Shown one piece after another: positions 8,664 through 16,473 of a DNA stretch of 38,204 bases. The position numbers and the translations under genes were made by a program. The notes below the pieces were generated by a model, which did no database searches, was not told the origin of the DNA, and was given only the letters and a program-made list of their open reading frames with translations. Each line of letters starts with the position of its first letter. The stretch's first letter is position 1. The DNA lies in contig JAIOQB010000006.1 of the NCBI GenBank assembly GCA_021413585.1, positions 1-38,204 of the forward strand, read 5' to 3'. The stretch is from Planctomycetia bacterium. Lineage in GTDB: Bacteria > Planctomycetota > Planctomycetia > Pirellulales > UBA7805.

Positions 8664-8722
8664 ATAGTACTCATCACGCTCCGCGTGATGCACGTCCTCA
8701 CGCGGAGCGTGAGGGGTACTAT
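8664..8722. repeat. Palindromic repeat, family C, copy 1
   Basis: 59 bp with outer arms ATAGTAC/GTACTAT and two internal hairpins, TCACGCTCCGCGTGA and TCACGCGGAGCGTGA. The copy at 33335-33392 is the same element in the opposite orientation. Confidence 0.88.
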
Positions 8723-8778
8723 CCCCTTGTTTCCAGGCACCGCCTGGTCACGCGAATCCCCCCGCCGCGCGATGGGTG

Positions 8779-8805
8779 TTGTTCCGTTCAGGTACGCCAT
8801 ATAAT
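8779..8805 (+). promoter_or_regulatory. Candidate promoter upstream of the AddB-like gene
   Basis: A perfect TATAAT at 8800-8805 has TTGTTC at 8779-8784 (15-base spacer, short). It lies about 83 bases before the AddB-like ATG. Motif match only. Confidence 0.25.
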
Positions 8806-8888
8806 GACGGGCGACGGTCTCCAGGCACCCCGCGCGGTGCATTGTTCGTCAATCGCACATCAAAAATCGCAAATCGCACATCGAAAAC

Positions 8889-11768
8889 ATGCCGATCCTT
8901 CGCCAGTTCCTTTCGTTCGATCAACCGGCCCTGCCCGCGGCGGCCAGATGGTTGATTGACCGGTACGCGCGGGACGGAATGGCGAACTTCGACGGCGTGA
9001 CGCTGGTCGTCCCCGGCGGCAGGGCGGGGCGGCGGTTGCTGTCGCTAATGATCGACGAGTGCGCGCGGCGGGAATTGGCATTTCAGCCTCCCGACGTGGT
9101 GACCGCCGGCGACTTGCCCGAGCGGCTTTACACGCCCCAGCGGCCGTTTGCCGACGAGTTGACGCAAAAGCTGGCCTGGGTGGGGGCCTTGCGCGGCATC
9201 GATCGCGCGGCGCTGTCGGCCCTGGTGCCGCACCCGCCGGAGGGGGACGATTTTGAAGCGTGGCTGCCGCTGGCCGAGTTGCTGATTGGTCTGCACCGTG
9301 AGCTGTCGGCCGACGCGCTCGACTTCGACGACGTTGGCACGCGGGCGTCCGCCATGGCGGGCGTCGACGAGCGGAAGCGCTGGCAAGTGCTGCGGCGGCT
9401 GCAGGAAGCGTATCTCGCCGCGATCGACGCCGCCGGCTTGTGGGATCAACAGACTGCCCGGTTGATTGCCATCGAGCACAAGGAGTGCCGCTGCGACAGA
9501 CAACTGGTGCTGCTGTTCACGGTCGACATGAATCGTGCGCTGCGGAAGATGATCGACCAGGTGGCCGAGCAAACAACTGAACCATCCACCAAGGACCGCA
9601 TCACTGTGCTCGTCTTCGCCCCGCCCGAGTGGTCCGACCGTTTTGACGAGCACGGCTGCCTCAACCCTGAGGCGTGGCAAGACGCGTCGCTGAGCATCAG
9701 CACGTCGCAGATCCATCTGGCGGGCGGGCCCGACGATCAGGCCGAAGCGGTCGCCCGCGCGATCGGCGCGTACGACGGCCGCTATCGATCCGACGAAGTG
9801 ACGATCGGCGTGCCGGACGCGCGCCTCGTGCCGCATGTAACGCGGCAGTTGGCGGACTGCGGCGTGGCGACGCGGTGGGGCGTGGGGCGCGAGCTGTCGG
9901 CCTCCGCGCCGTATCGACTGCTGGTGGCGATTGTCGAACGGATCGAGCGCAGCCGGTTTGCGGATTTCGCCGCGCTGGTGCGGCATGCGGACGTCGAGCG
10001 CTGGCTCGGCGAGCGCGGCCTGGGCGTCGACTACCTGATGCAGTTGGACGATTATCAGGCCCGCCACTTGCCCGCCCGCTTGGGGAAGCATTGGCTCGGC
10101 CCGCCGTCGGACCACGATCACGTGCGATCGATTTACACTGTCGTTGAACAGCTTCTCAAGCCGCTCCGCGGCGCGGCACGGCAGCCATCTCAATGGGCAG
10201 AGCCGATCTTGGAAACGCTGCGCACCGTGTATGGCATGGTGGAGCTGGACGCAGACAATCCTCACGACGCCATGACGCTGCGCGGGCTGGAAGCGATTCA
10301 CGAGGCGGCCTTGGCGTTGCAGAACGTGCCGCCGGCGATCGCGCCGCGCATCGCTGCCGGCGCCGCGATCCGCTGGGTCCTCTCCGGCATCGGGAAAGAG
10401 AACGTCTCGCCACCGGCCGATCCGCAGGCGGTCGAGATGCTCGGCTGGCTCGACTTGCCGTGGGACGACAGCCCGGCCCTGGTGGTGACCAGCTTCAACG
10501 AAGGGATCGTGCCCGAGCCGACCGGGGCCGATCCGTTTTTGCCGAACCGGCTGCGGACCCAGTTGGGCCTGTTCGACGCCGCCCGGCGGTATGCCCGCGA
10601 CGCGTATTTTGTGGAGGTGCTTGCGCGGACGCGGCAGGAGCTGTCGCTGCTGGTGGGTCGGCACGATACGGAGAACGATCCGCTGTCCCCCAGCCGGCTG
10701 CTGTTCGCCGCGCCGGCGGCCACGGTGGCCGAGCGCGTGCTGCGGCTGTTTGGCGAAGCGCCAGAACCGGCCGTGCGACAGCCGCTCTCAGGCATGCGGG
10801 CGATCGCGCGCGAACAGAGCGGATTTACAGTGCCGCGGCCGGCGGTCGAGCTGGCCACGCCCGAGTCGATTCGCGTCACCGCGTTTCGCGATTATCTGGC
10901 CTGCCCGTTTCGGTTCTACCTGCGGCATGTGCTGAACCTCCGGCTGCACGACGACACGGCGGAAGAGTTGGACGGCGCGGCGTTCGGCAATCTGGTTCAC
11001 GAAGTGCTTTCGGCGTTCGGTCGCAGCGACGTCGCCGGCTCGACCGACGCCGCGCAGATCGAAGCGTACCTGCACGATGCGCTGGCCAAGTCGGTCAGCC
11101 GCATCTACGGCAACGAGCCGCTCGCGCCGCTGGCCGTGCAGGTAGAGCAGTTGAAGCGGCGGCTGTCCGCACCGATCACGCTCCGCGGCAGAATCGACCG
11201 GATCGACCGCCGCCGCGGCACGGATGAGGTCATGATCTTCGACTACAAGTCCGCCAGCACGGTCGACAAGCCCGACAAAACGCACCGCCGCCGCAACGGC
11301 GAGTGGATCGATTTGCAGTTGCCGCTGTATCGGCATCTGGCCCGCGCGATCTCGATCGACGGCCGCTGCGGCCTGGGTTACATCGCGGTGCCGCGCGACA
11401 CGGCGAAGGCGATGCACCTGCAAGCCCACTGGACCGATGCCGACCTGGCCGCGGCCGATGCCGCCGCGAGCGAGGTGGTGCGCCGCATCCGCCGCCGCGA
11501 GTTCTGGCCCCCCGTCGACGGCAACACTTGGGGCTTCGACGACCTGGCGGCGATCTGCCAGGAAGGAGTGTTCGATCCACAATGGTCGGGTGCGGACGGC
11601 GCCAGCCTGGCGGGCGTGCGGCGGATCGATCGGCCGGAGGAAGTGGTGGGTGAAATGGAACGAGTGCCTGGGGTAACGCCCCAGCAGAATGCAGTTCAAA
11701 CATCTGGGGCGTTGCCCCAGGCACCCAAAGCTTTCGCTCAAGCAAAACGCGGAAAGGCGGCCACATGA
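8889..11768 (+). CDS. addB: AddB-like PD-(D/E)XK nuclease subunit
   Basis: Protein of 959 residues, the presumed non-motor partner of the AddA-like helicase in double-strand-break end processing. The N-terminus has a degenerate nucleotide-loop region (T-L-V-V-P-G-G-R-A-G-R-R-L-L) and no true Walker A, as in several AddB relatives. The C-terminal nuclease domain is clear: A-C-P-F-R-F-Y-L-R-H-V-L near 674-685, F-G-N-L-V-H-E-V-L near 699-707, G-R-I-D-R-I-D near 767-773 and M-I-F-D-Y-K-S near 781-787, which give the D-x(n)-D-x-K metal site. I do not see the four-cysteine iron-sulfur set of classical AddB. A palindromic repeat is translated near residues 926-945, leaving an odd P/Q/A-rich tail. 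The stop overlaps the next start as ATGA. Confidence 0.8.
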   Translation: MPILRQFLSFDQPALPAAARWLIDRYARDGMANFDGVTLVVPGGRAGRRLLSLMIDECARRELAFQPPDVVTAGDLPERLYTPQRPFADELTQKLAWVGALRGIDRAALSALVPHPPEGDDFEAWLPLAELLIGLHRELSADALDFDDVGTRASAMAGVDERKRWQVLRRLQEAYLAAIDAAGLWDQQTARLIAIEHKECRCDRQLVLLFTVDMNRALRKMIDQVAEQTTEPSTKDRITVLVFAPPEWSDRFDEHGCLNPEAWQDASLSISTSQIHLAGGPDDQAEAVARAIGAYDGRYRSDEVTIGVPDARLVPHVTRQLADCGVATRWGVGRELSASAPYRLLVAIVERIERSRFADFAALVRHADVERWLGERGLGVDYLMQLDDYQARHLPARLGKHWLGPPSDHDHVRSIYTVVEQLLKPLRGAARQPSQWAEPILETLRTVYGMVELDADNPHDAMTLRGLEAIHEAALALQNVPPAIAPRIAAGAAIRWVLSGIGKENVSPPADPQAVEMLGWLDLPWDDSPALVVTSFNEGIVPEPTGADPFLPNRLRTQLGLFDAARRYARDAYFVEVLARTRQELSLLVGRHDTENDPLSPSRLLFAAPAATVAERVLRLFGEAPEPAVRQPLSGMRAIAREQSGFTVPRPAVELATPESIRVTAFRDYLACPFRFYLRHVLNLRLHDDTAEELDGAAFGNLVHEVLSAFGRSDVAGSTDAAQIEAYLHDALAKSVSRIYGNEPLAPLAVQVEQLKRRLSAPITLRGRIDRIDRRRGTDEVMIFDYKSASTVDKPDKTHRRRNGEWIDLQLPLYRHLARAISIDGRCGLGYIAVPRDTAKAMHLQAHWTDADLAAADAAASEVVRRIRRREFWPPVDGNTWGFDDLAAICQEGVFDPQWSGADGASLAGVRRIDRPEEVVGEMERVPGVTPQQNAVQTSGALPQAPKAFAQAKRGKAAT
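11664..11724. repeat. Coding palindromic repeat, family D, copy 1 (inside AddB-like gene)
   Basis: Arms 11664-11684 and 11704-11724 pair over 21 bp with one mismatch (GTGCCTGGGG-T/C-AACGCCCCAG). The frame is open through both arms and encodes V-P-G-V-T-P-Q, then S-G-A-L-P-Q-A-P. Confidence 0.9.
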
Positions 11769-14700
11769 TCGCCACGCAGCCGCACAAGCTGATCCGCGCG
11801 TCGGCCGGCACCGGCAAGACATTTCAACTCTCCAACCGCTACCTGGCGTTGCTCTGCGCTGGGGCCGAGCCGGATGAGATCCTGGCCACCACGTTCACGC
11901 GCAAAGCGGCGGCCGAGATTCTCGATCGGCTGCTCACGCGGCTGGCCCGCGCGGCCGGCGACGAGCGGAAGTGTGCTGCGCTGGCCAAGCAGATCGGTGT
12001 GGAAGAATTATCGCCGGAGCGAGCGCAGCAGTTGCTGGTCGAGCTGGCGCGGCGGCTCGATCGCCTGCGGGTGTTGACGCTCGACAGCTTCTTCGCCCAG
12101 GTGGCGGGTCGCTTTGCATTGGAACTGGCCCTGCCGCCGGGTTGGGCGATTGCCGACGTGCTGGACGACGCCCGGCTGCGGAGCGAGGCGATCGAAGCGG
12201 TGCTAGCCGACGGCGACGATGGCGAGGTGCAGCGGCTGCTGGGCTTGATGACGCGCGGCGAGGCAGAGCGGAGCGTCAGCCAGTTGATCCGCGACACGGT
12301 CTCGCGGCTGTACTCCGTGTTCTGCGAGACCGACGCGGCCGCCTGGTCGCGGTTTCCAAAGCTGCCGTGGCTGAGCAATGTGGAGTTGACGGACTTGTTG
12401 GACGATTTGCGCGCCGCGGCACTGCCGGCCGACAAGCGGTTTGCCGCCGCCCGCGACAAGAACGTGGCCGCGGCCGAGGAGGCGGATTGGCCCACCGCCG
12501 TCGGCACCGGGTTGGCCGGCAAGATCCTTTCCGGCGATCCGCACTATTACAACAAGCCTATTCCTGCGCCGCTGGTGGCGCTGTATCAGCGATTGATCGA
12601 CCACGCACGAGCCGTCGAATTGGTGAAGCTGGCGTATCAAACCGAAGCGACGTACGCCTTGCTCGCCCGGTTCGATCGGGAATATCGCCGGCTGAAGCGC
12701 GAGCGGCGGCAACTGCGTTTCGAGGATGTGACCGCGGCCGTGGCGGCCGGCGCGTCGCTGGCCGCCCGCGGAGGATTGGCGTATCGGCTCGACTCCGAGG
12801 TGCGGCACATTCTGCTCGATGAGTTTCAAGACACGTCACTCGCGCAGTGGCAGGCTGTGCATCCGCTGGCCGCCCGCGTGGTCGCCTCGCCGACGGGTTC
12901 GCTGTTCTGCGTCGGCGACGTGAAGCAGGCGATCTACGGCTGGCGCGGCGGGCTGGCCGATCTGTTCGACTCGCTGGAGATGGAGTTGCCGGGACTGACG
13001 AGCGAAAATCTAAGCACCAGCTATCGCTCCGCGCCGGCGGTGATCGAGGCGGTCAATGCAATGTTCGGCCCCAAGATGGCCACGGGGCACGGCAACCTGG
13101 GTGACCTGGAGCCCGCGGTAAAGACGTGGTGCGATGAGTTTCCAGAGCACACCACGGTCCGAACCGAATTGGCCGGGTACGTGACGTTGGAAACGGCGCC
13201 GTTGGCGGCGGAGGACGAGGATCAGTCGGTCGTTACGCTGCGGTATGCGTGCCAGCGGATCGCCGAGCTGGCGCCGCAGGTGGCGCCGCAATCGATCGGC
13301 GTCCTGGTCCGCCGCAACGAGACGGTGGCCCGGCTGATCTTCGAGCTGCGGAAGCTGGGGATCGACGCCAGCGAGGAAGGGGGCAATCCGCTCACCGACT
13401 CGGCCGCGGTGTGCGCCGTGCTGTCGCTGCTGCGGCTGGCCGATCATCCGGGGGACAGCGTGGCGGCGTTTCATGTCGCCCGTTCGCCGCTCGGGCCGGT
13501 GGTGGGTTTGACCGATCATCGCGACATGCAACTGGTGTGCGACGTCGCCCGCCGCGTGCGGCGCACGTTGCTCGACGATGGTTATGGCCCGACGATTGGC
13601 CGCTGGTCGAGTGAAGTGGCGGGCGAGTGCAGCACGCGCGACGCGGCCCGGCTGAAGCAACTGGCCGATCTGGCCGGCCGGCACGACGCCGCGGCCACGC
13701 TCCGCCCCAGCCGGTTTGTCGAATGGATCGAGGAAACGCGCGTCCCGCGGGCGGCCGCGGCCCAGGTGCGCGTGATGACGGTGCATCAGGCGAAGGGTTT
13801 GCAGTTTGACGTGGTCGTGCTGCCGGAGCTGGACGTGCTGCTGGCCGGGCAGCCGCCGGCATACGTGGCGGGGCGGCCGGCGGCCGGGCAGCCGATCGAC
13901 CGCGTGGCCCTGTTCCGCGGCGAGGAAGTACGGGCATTGCTGCCCGACGAGTTGCAGGACCTGTTTCGCGACGCCACGCGGCTGAGCACGCGCGAGGCGC
14001 TTTCGCTGCTATACGTAATGGTCACGCGCGCGGTGCATGCCCTGCATATGGTGATCGCCCCGACGCCGCCGACGAAGAGCGGCAATCTGCACAAGACATT
14101 CGCCGGGCTGCTGCGGGCCGCGCTGACCGACGGCCAGCCGCTTCAGCCGGAGCAAGTGGTGTACGAGCATGGTGATGTCAATTGGCGGCTGGTGGAAGCG
14201 GAGAGAACAGGTGCCGGGTGCCTGGGGCAACGCCCCAGCGAAGTGGACGATGAAGCTACTGGGGCGTTGCCCCAGCCACCCTCGCCGCTGGCCGTGCGTT
14301 TGGCTCCGTCCGTAACGTCGGCCGCGCGGGAGCTGACGGCCCAGAGCCCTTCGCAACTGGAAGGGGGTTCGCGCCGCATGGCGGCCAGCGCCTTGCGCGA
14401 CGACGGCGCGGCGGCCCGGCTCCGCGGCAACATCTTCCACGGCTGGTTCGAGCAGATCGAATGGCTCAGTCCCGCGGCGCCGCGCGGCGGCGGCCCGGAC
14501 GATGAAACGCTGCGCCGCGTGGCGCGCGAGGTGATCGACAAGAAGGCCGCCGGCCCGGTCCGCGGCGATTTGAGCCGGGTGGAAATCGACCAGATGATCG
14601 CCGAGTTTCGCGAGTCGCTCAAGCGGCCCGAGATCGCCGCGGCGTTGAGTGAAGAGGCGTGTGCCCAGCGATTGGCCGCTGAGGGAGCAATGTTGGTCGT

Positions 14701-14992
14701 CCGCCGCGAGCAGCGCATCGCCGCCCACGACGACGAGCGAATGCTCTACGGCCAGATCGACCGACTGGTGCTGGCGATGGACGACGGCCAGGCCGTGGCG
14801 GCTGAAGTCCTCGACTTCAAAACCGACAGCCTCAGCGGCGCCGACCCGGCCGCCATCGCCGGCCGCGTCGATTTCTACCGCCCTCAACTGGCGGCGTATC
14901 GAGGAGCCGTGGCCCGGATGTACCGGCTCGATCCGAAGCAGGTGAGGGCGCGGTTGTTGTTTGTGGACAACGGCGTGGTGGCGGAGGTGTAG
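11765..14992 (+). CDS. addA: AddA/RecB-like UvrD-family helicase-nuclease
   Basis: Superfamily 1A DNA helicase fused to a RecB-type nuclease, 1075 residues, expected to unwind and resect DNA ends with the AddB-like partner. Seen: Walker A A-S-A-G-T-G-K-T at 12-19; D-E-F-Q-D-T-S (Walker B) near 350; V-G-D-V-K-Q-A-I-Y-G-W-R-G-G (motif III) near 382; T-S-Y-R-S-A-P (motif IV) near 417; M-T-V-H-Q-A-K-G-L-Q-F-D-V-V (motif V) near 670; Y-V-M-V-T-R-A (motif VI) near 755; and the nuclease G-Q-I-D-R-L-V near 996 with V-L-D-F-K-T-D near 1014. The ATG overlaps the upstream stop by four bases, so the two subunits are probably translationally coupled. A palindromic repeat is translated at about 818-838, in the linker between helicase and nuclease domains. 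AddA versus a RecB-like paralogue cannot be settled by eye. Confidence 0.88.
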   Translation: MIATQPHKLIRASAGTGKTFQLSNRYLALLCAGAEPDEILATTFTRKAAAEILDRLLTRLARAAGDERKCAALAKQIGVEELSPERAQQLLVELARRLDRLRVLTLDSFFAQVAGRFALELALPPGWAIADVLDDARLRSEAIEAVLADGDDGEVQRLLGLMTRGEAERSVSQLIRDTVSRLYSVFCETDAAAWSRFPKLPWLSNVELTDLLDDLRAAALPADKRFAAARDKNVAAAEEADWPTAVGTGLAGKILSGDPHYYNKPIPAPLVALYQRLIDHARAVELVKLAYQTEATYALLARFDREYRRLKRERRQLRFEDVTAAVAAGASLAARGGLAYRLDSEVRHILLDEFQDTSLAQWQAVHPLAARVVASPTGSLFCVGDVKQAIYGWRGGLADLFDSLEMELPGLTSENLSTSYRSAPAVIEAVNAMFGPKMATGHGNLGDLEPAVKTWCDEFPEHTTVRTELAGYVTLETAPLAAEDEDQSVVTLRYACQRIAELAPQVAPQSIGVLVRRNETVARLIFELRKLGIDASEEGGNPLTDSAAVCAVLSLLRLADHPGDSVAAFHVARSPLGPVVGLTDHRDMQLVCDVARRVRRTLLDDGYGPTIGRWSSEVAGECSTRDAARLKQLADLAGRHDAAATLRPSRFVEWIEETRVPRAAAAQVRVMTVHQAKGLQFDVVVLPELDVLLAGQPPAYVAGRPAAGQPIDRVALFRGEEVRALLPDELQDLFRDATRLSTREALSLLYVMVTRAVHALHMVIAPTPPTKSGNLHKTFAGLLRAALTDGQPLQPEQVVYEHGDVNWRLVEAERTGAGCLGQRPSEVDDEATGALPQPPSPLAVRLAPSVTSAARELTAQSPSQLEGGSRRMAASALRDDGAAARLRGNIFHGWFEQIEWLSPAAPRGGGPDDETLRRVAREVIDKKAAGPVRGDLSRVEIDQMIAEFRESLKRPEIAAALSEEACAQRLAAEGAMLVVRREQRIAAHDDERMLYGQIDRLVLAMDDGQAVAAEVLDFKTDSLSGADPAAIAGRVDFYRPQLAAYRGAVARMYRLDPKQVRARLLFVDNGVVAEV
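14218..14279. repeat. Coding palindromic repeat, family D, copy 2 (inside AddA-like gene)
   Basis: Arms 14218-14238 and 14259-14279 are near-perfect complements (CTGGGGCAACGCCCCAG and CTGGGGCGTTGCCCCAG cores). The left arm encodes C-L-G-Q-R-P-S and the right arm T-G-A-L-P-Q-P-P; no stop interrupts the frame. Confidence 0.92.
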
Positions 14993-15103
14993 CGGGCGGG
15001 GCTGTCGGCTGTCAGCGGCGGAAAGATCACTAGCCCGACGCGCAAGCGAGAGGGCGGAAATTTACGTCCCGCTGCTTCGTCAGATAGGGCGCTACCGACA
15101 AGA

Positions 15104-15109
15104 TATAAT
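15104..15109 (+). promoter_or_regulatory. Candidate -10 element giving a leaderless transcript
   Basis: A perfect TATAAT ends six bases before the ATG at 15116, so transcription would begin about at the start codon. No convincing -35 is visible. Confidence 0.3.
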
Positions 15110-15115
15110 GAGACG

Positions 15116-15850
15116 ATGGTTTCCACCGATGCCTCCCAACGCGATGCCTCGCTCCCATCTTCCCGCCAATTTCGCTGGCGGCGTTTTCTTCAATACAGGC
15201 TGCAAACGCTGCTGGCGTTAACGGCGCTATGCGCCGCTGGTCTGGCTGGCTGGTCGTACTATGTGGCGCATTTTGTTCGGCCGCAGCAATTGGCGGTCCA
15301 GGCAATATGCAAATCGGGTGCGATCGTCCAGTACGATTTCCAAACACGCAGGAATGATCGGCCTCCGAACTGGCCGGCGTGGGTTGTTGATCTATTGGGT
15401 TTGGACTACTTCGGGAATGTTACTCACGTTAGCTGGCGCCAAACGTCCACCACCGATGCCGACATTGAAAAACTCAAGTGCCTCAGCGGCTTGGAAGAAC
15501 TCGTACTTTATGAAACGAACGTCACCGACGCGGGCATGGCGCATCTATCGAATCTGAACCACCTTCGCAAACTAGTCATCGCCCACACGCAAGTCGGCGA
15601 TTCGGGAGTTGAGCACCTCACAACGCTTACCAATCTGGAATATCTCGATCTGACCGCCACGCTGGTAACCGATGCGAGCCTGGAACACCTCAGACACTTC
15701 AAACAGCTGAATACTCTCCACCTTGAAGGAACCAAAGTGACCGAGGCGGGCGTAGCCAAACTTGTCCAGTCGCTGCCAAATGATTGCGAGGTCCATTCAC
15801 CAGCGTCAGGTTCGCGTCTGTTTCAACCGCCAGAACCGCGGCCGCGTTGA
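15116..15850 (+). CDS. Membrane-anchored leucine-rich repeat protein
   Basis: Protein of 244 residues of a type abundant in planctomycetes. A basic stretch (R-F-R-W-R-R-F-L-Q-Y-R-L-Q-T-L-L) leads into one membrane helix (A-L-T-A-L-C-A-A-G-L-A-G-W, about 35-47). Residues from about 100 to 225 form four or five LRR units of the cysteine-free, T-D-A-G type: L-E-E-L-V-L-Y-E-T-N-V-T-D-A-G, L-R-K-L-V-I-A-H-T-Q-V-G-D-S-G, L-E-Y-L-D-L-T-A-T-L-V-T-D-A-S and L-N-T-L-H-L-E-G-T-K-V-T-E-A-G. Such LRRs are protein-binding scaffolds; the partner is unknown. It converges on the next gene with 16 bases between the stops. Confidence 0.8.
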   Translation: MVSTDASQRDASLPSSRQFRWRRFLQYRLQTLLALTALCAAGLAGWSYYVAHFVRPQQLAVQAICKSGAIVQYDFQTRRNDRPPNWPAWVVDLLGLDYFGNVTHVSWRQTSTTDADIEKLKCLSGLEELVLYETNVTDAGMAHLSNLNHLRKLVIAHTQVGDSGVEHLTTLTNLEYLDLTATLVTDASLEHLRHFKQLNTLHLEGTKVTEAGVAKLVQSLPNDCEVHSPASGSRLFQPPEPRPR

Positions 15851-15866
15851 ACACCACCCGACGATC

Positions 15867-16379
15867 TCATTCGCCGCGCACTCGGTCGCGCATCACGTCC
15901 AGGAACGCGTCGGTGTTGGGCTCGGGGCCGGGGCCCAGATTGCAGTTATTGCCGTTGGCCAGCACGCTGCGAAAAGTGGTTCCGCCGCCGAGCGGCGCCT
16001 GGCCGAGCACGAAATACTTGACCTCCCCCGATTCGCGATGGCAGATAATTCCCGAGAAATGCGGCGCCAGCACGGGGGGCGAACTGGCGTTGAGCATTTC
16101 ATCCAGCGCCACGTCCGACATGTCAATCGGCGGCGGCACTGGATATTGCAGGACGAAGTAGTCCCAATCGTCTTCGAGCGGGCCGTGGCTCCACCGGAAT
16201 TTCGGCGCATCCTCGATGACTGGTTCCAAGTCCCGGAATTGACAAGCCATCAGATAGAAGAAAGGGCCGGCCGCGTTGGGTGTCTCCATGCACAGGTCCA
16301 CGACCTTGCTGAAATCGTTGTAGGCATAGTGCGGCAGAATAAAGTACGCCACGTCGTAGGAGAGTTGCGGTAAGTCCAT
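15867..16379 (-). CDS. Hypothetical protein
   Basis: Soluble protein of about 170 residues with no membrane segment or signal peptide and no family that I recognise. Notable stretches are Y-D-V-A-Y-F-I-L-P-H-Y-A-Y near the N-terminus, a W-S-H-G-P-L-E-D-D-W-D-Y-F-V-L block, and F-S-G-I-I-C-H-R-E-S-G-E-V-K-Y-F-V-L-G-Q-A-P-L-G-G-G-T-T in the C-terminal half. The C-terminal half reads like a compact alpha/beta domain. ATG 16379 is preferred; a GTG at 16403 would add eight residues that overlap a GTGTGAAGG-type repeat. It may be read alone; the SbcC-like gene upstream on the same strand ends about 95 bases away. Confidence 0.6.
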   Translation of the reverse strand: MDLPQLSYDVAYFILPHYAYNDFSKVVDLCMETPNAAGPFFYLMACQFRDLEPVIEDAPKFRWSHGPLEDDWDYFVLQYPVPPPIDMSDVALDEMLNASSPPVLAPHFSGIICHRESGEVKYFVLGQAPLGGGTTFRSVLANGNNCNLGPGPEPNTDAFLDVMRDRVRGE

Positions 16380-16389
16380 GGTGGGCACT

Positions 16390-16431
16390 CTTCTCACCTT
16401 CACACTTTTTCACCCCCTTCACACCTCGCCA
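16390..16431. repeat. CTTCACAC-type simple repeat
   Basis: Short run of CTTCTCACC, TTCACAC, TTTTTCACC and CTTCACACC units. It is the complement of the GGGTGTGAA tandem run at 34964-35040. Here it lies immediately upstream of a minus-strand start. Confidence 0.55.
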
Positions 16432-16473
16432 CCGTGGGTGCAAGCGATCACGCGACCAACACGCGTATAGTCG

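Noticed and set aside
8862..8888. Tandem AATCGCACATC/AAATCGCA motif before the AddB-like start as an operator
   Set aside because: It resembles the other simple interspersed repeats in this genome and has no symmetry typical of a repressor site.
9045..10664. Long antisense frame (539 codons) inside the AddB-like gene, and similar long frames opposite or out of phase in the AddA-like, glgP and amidohydrolase genes
   Set aside because: These are shadows caused by high-GC codon usage: Arg/Pro/Ala/His-rich composition, no domain motifs, and complete overlap with clear conserved genes.
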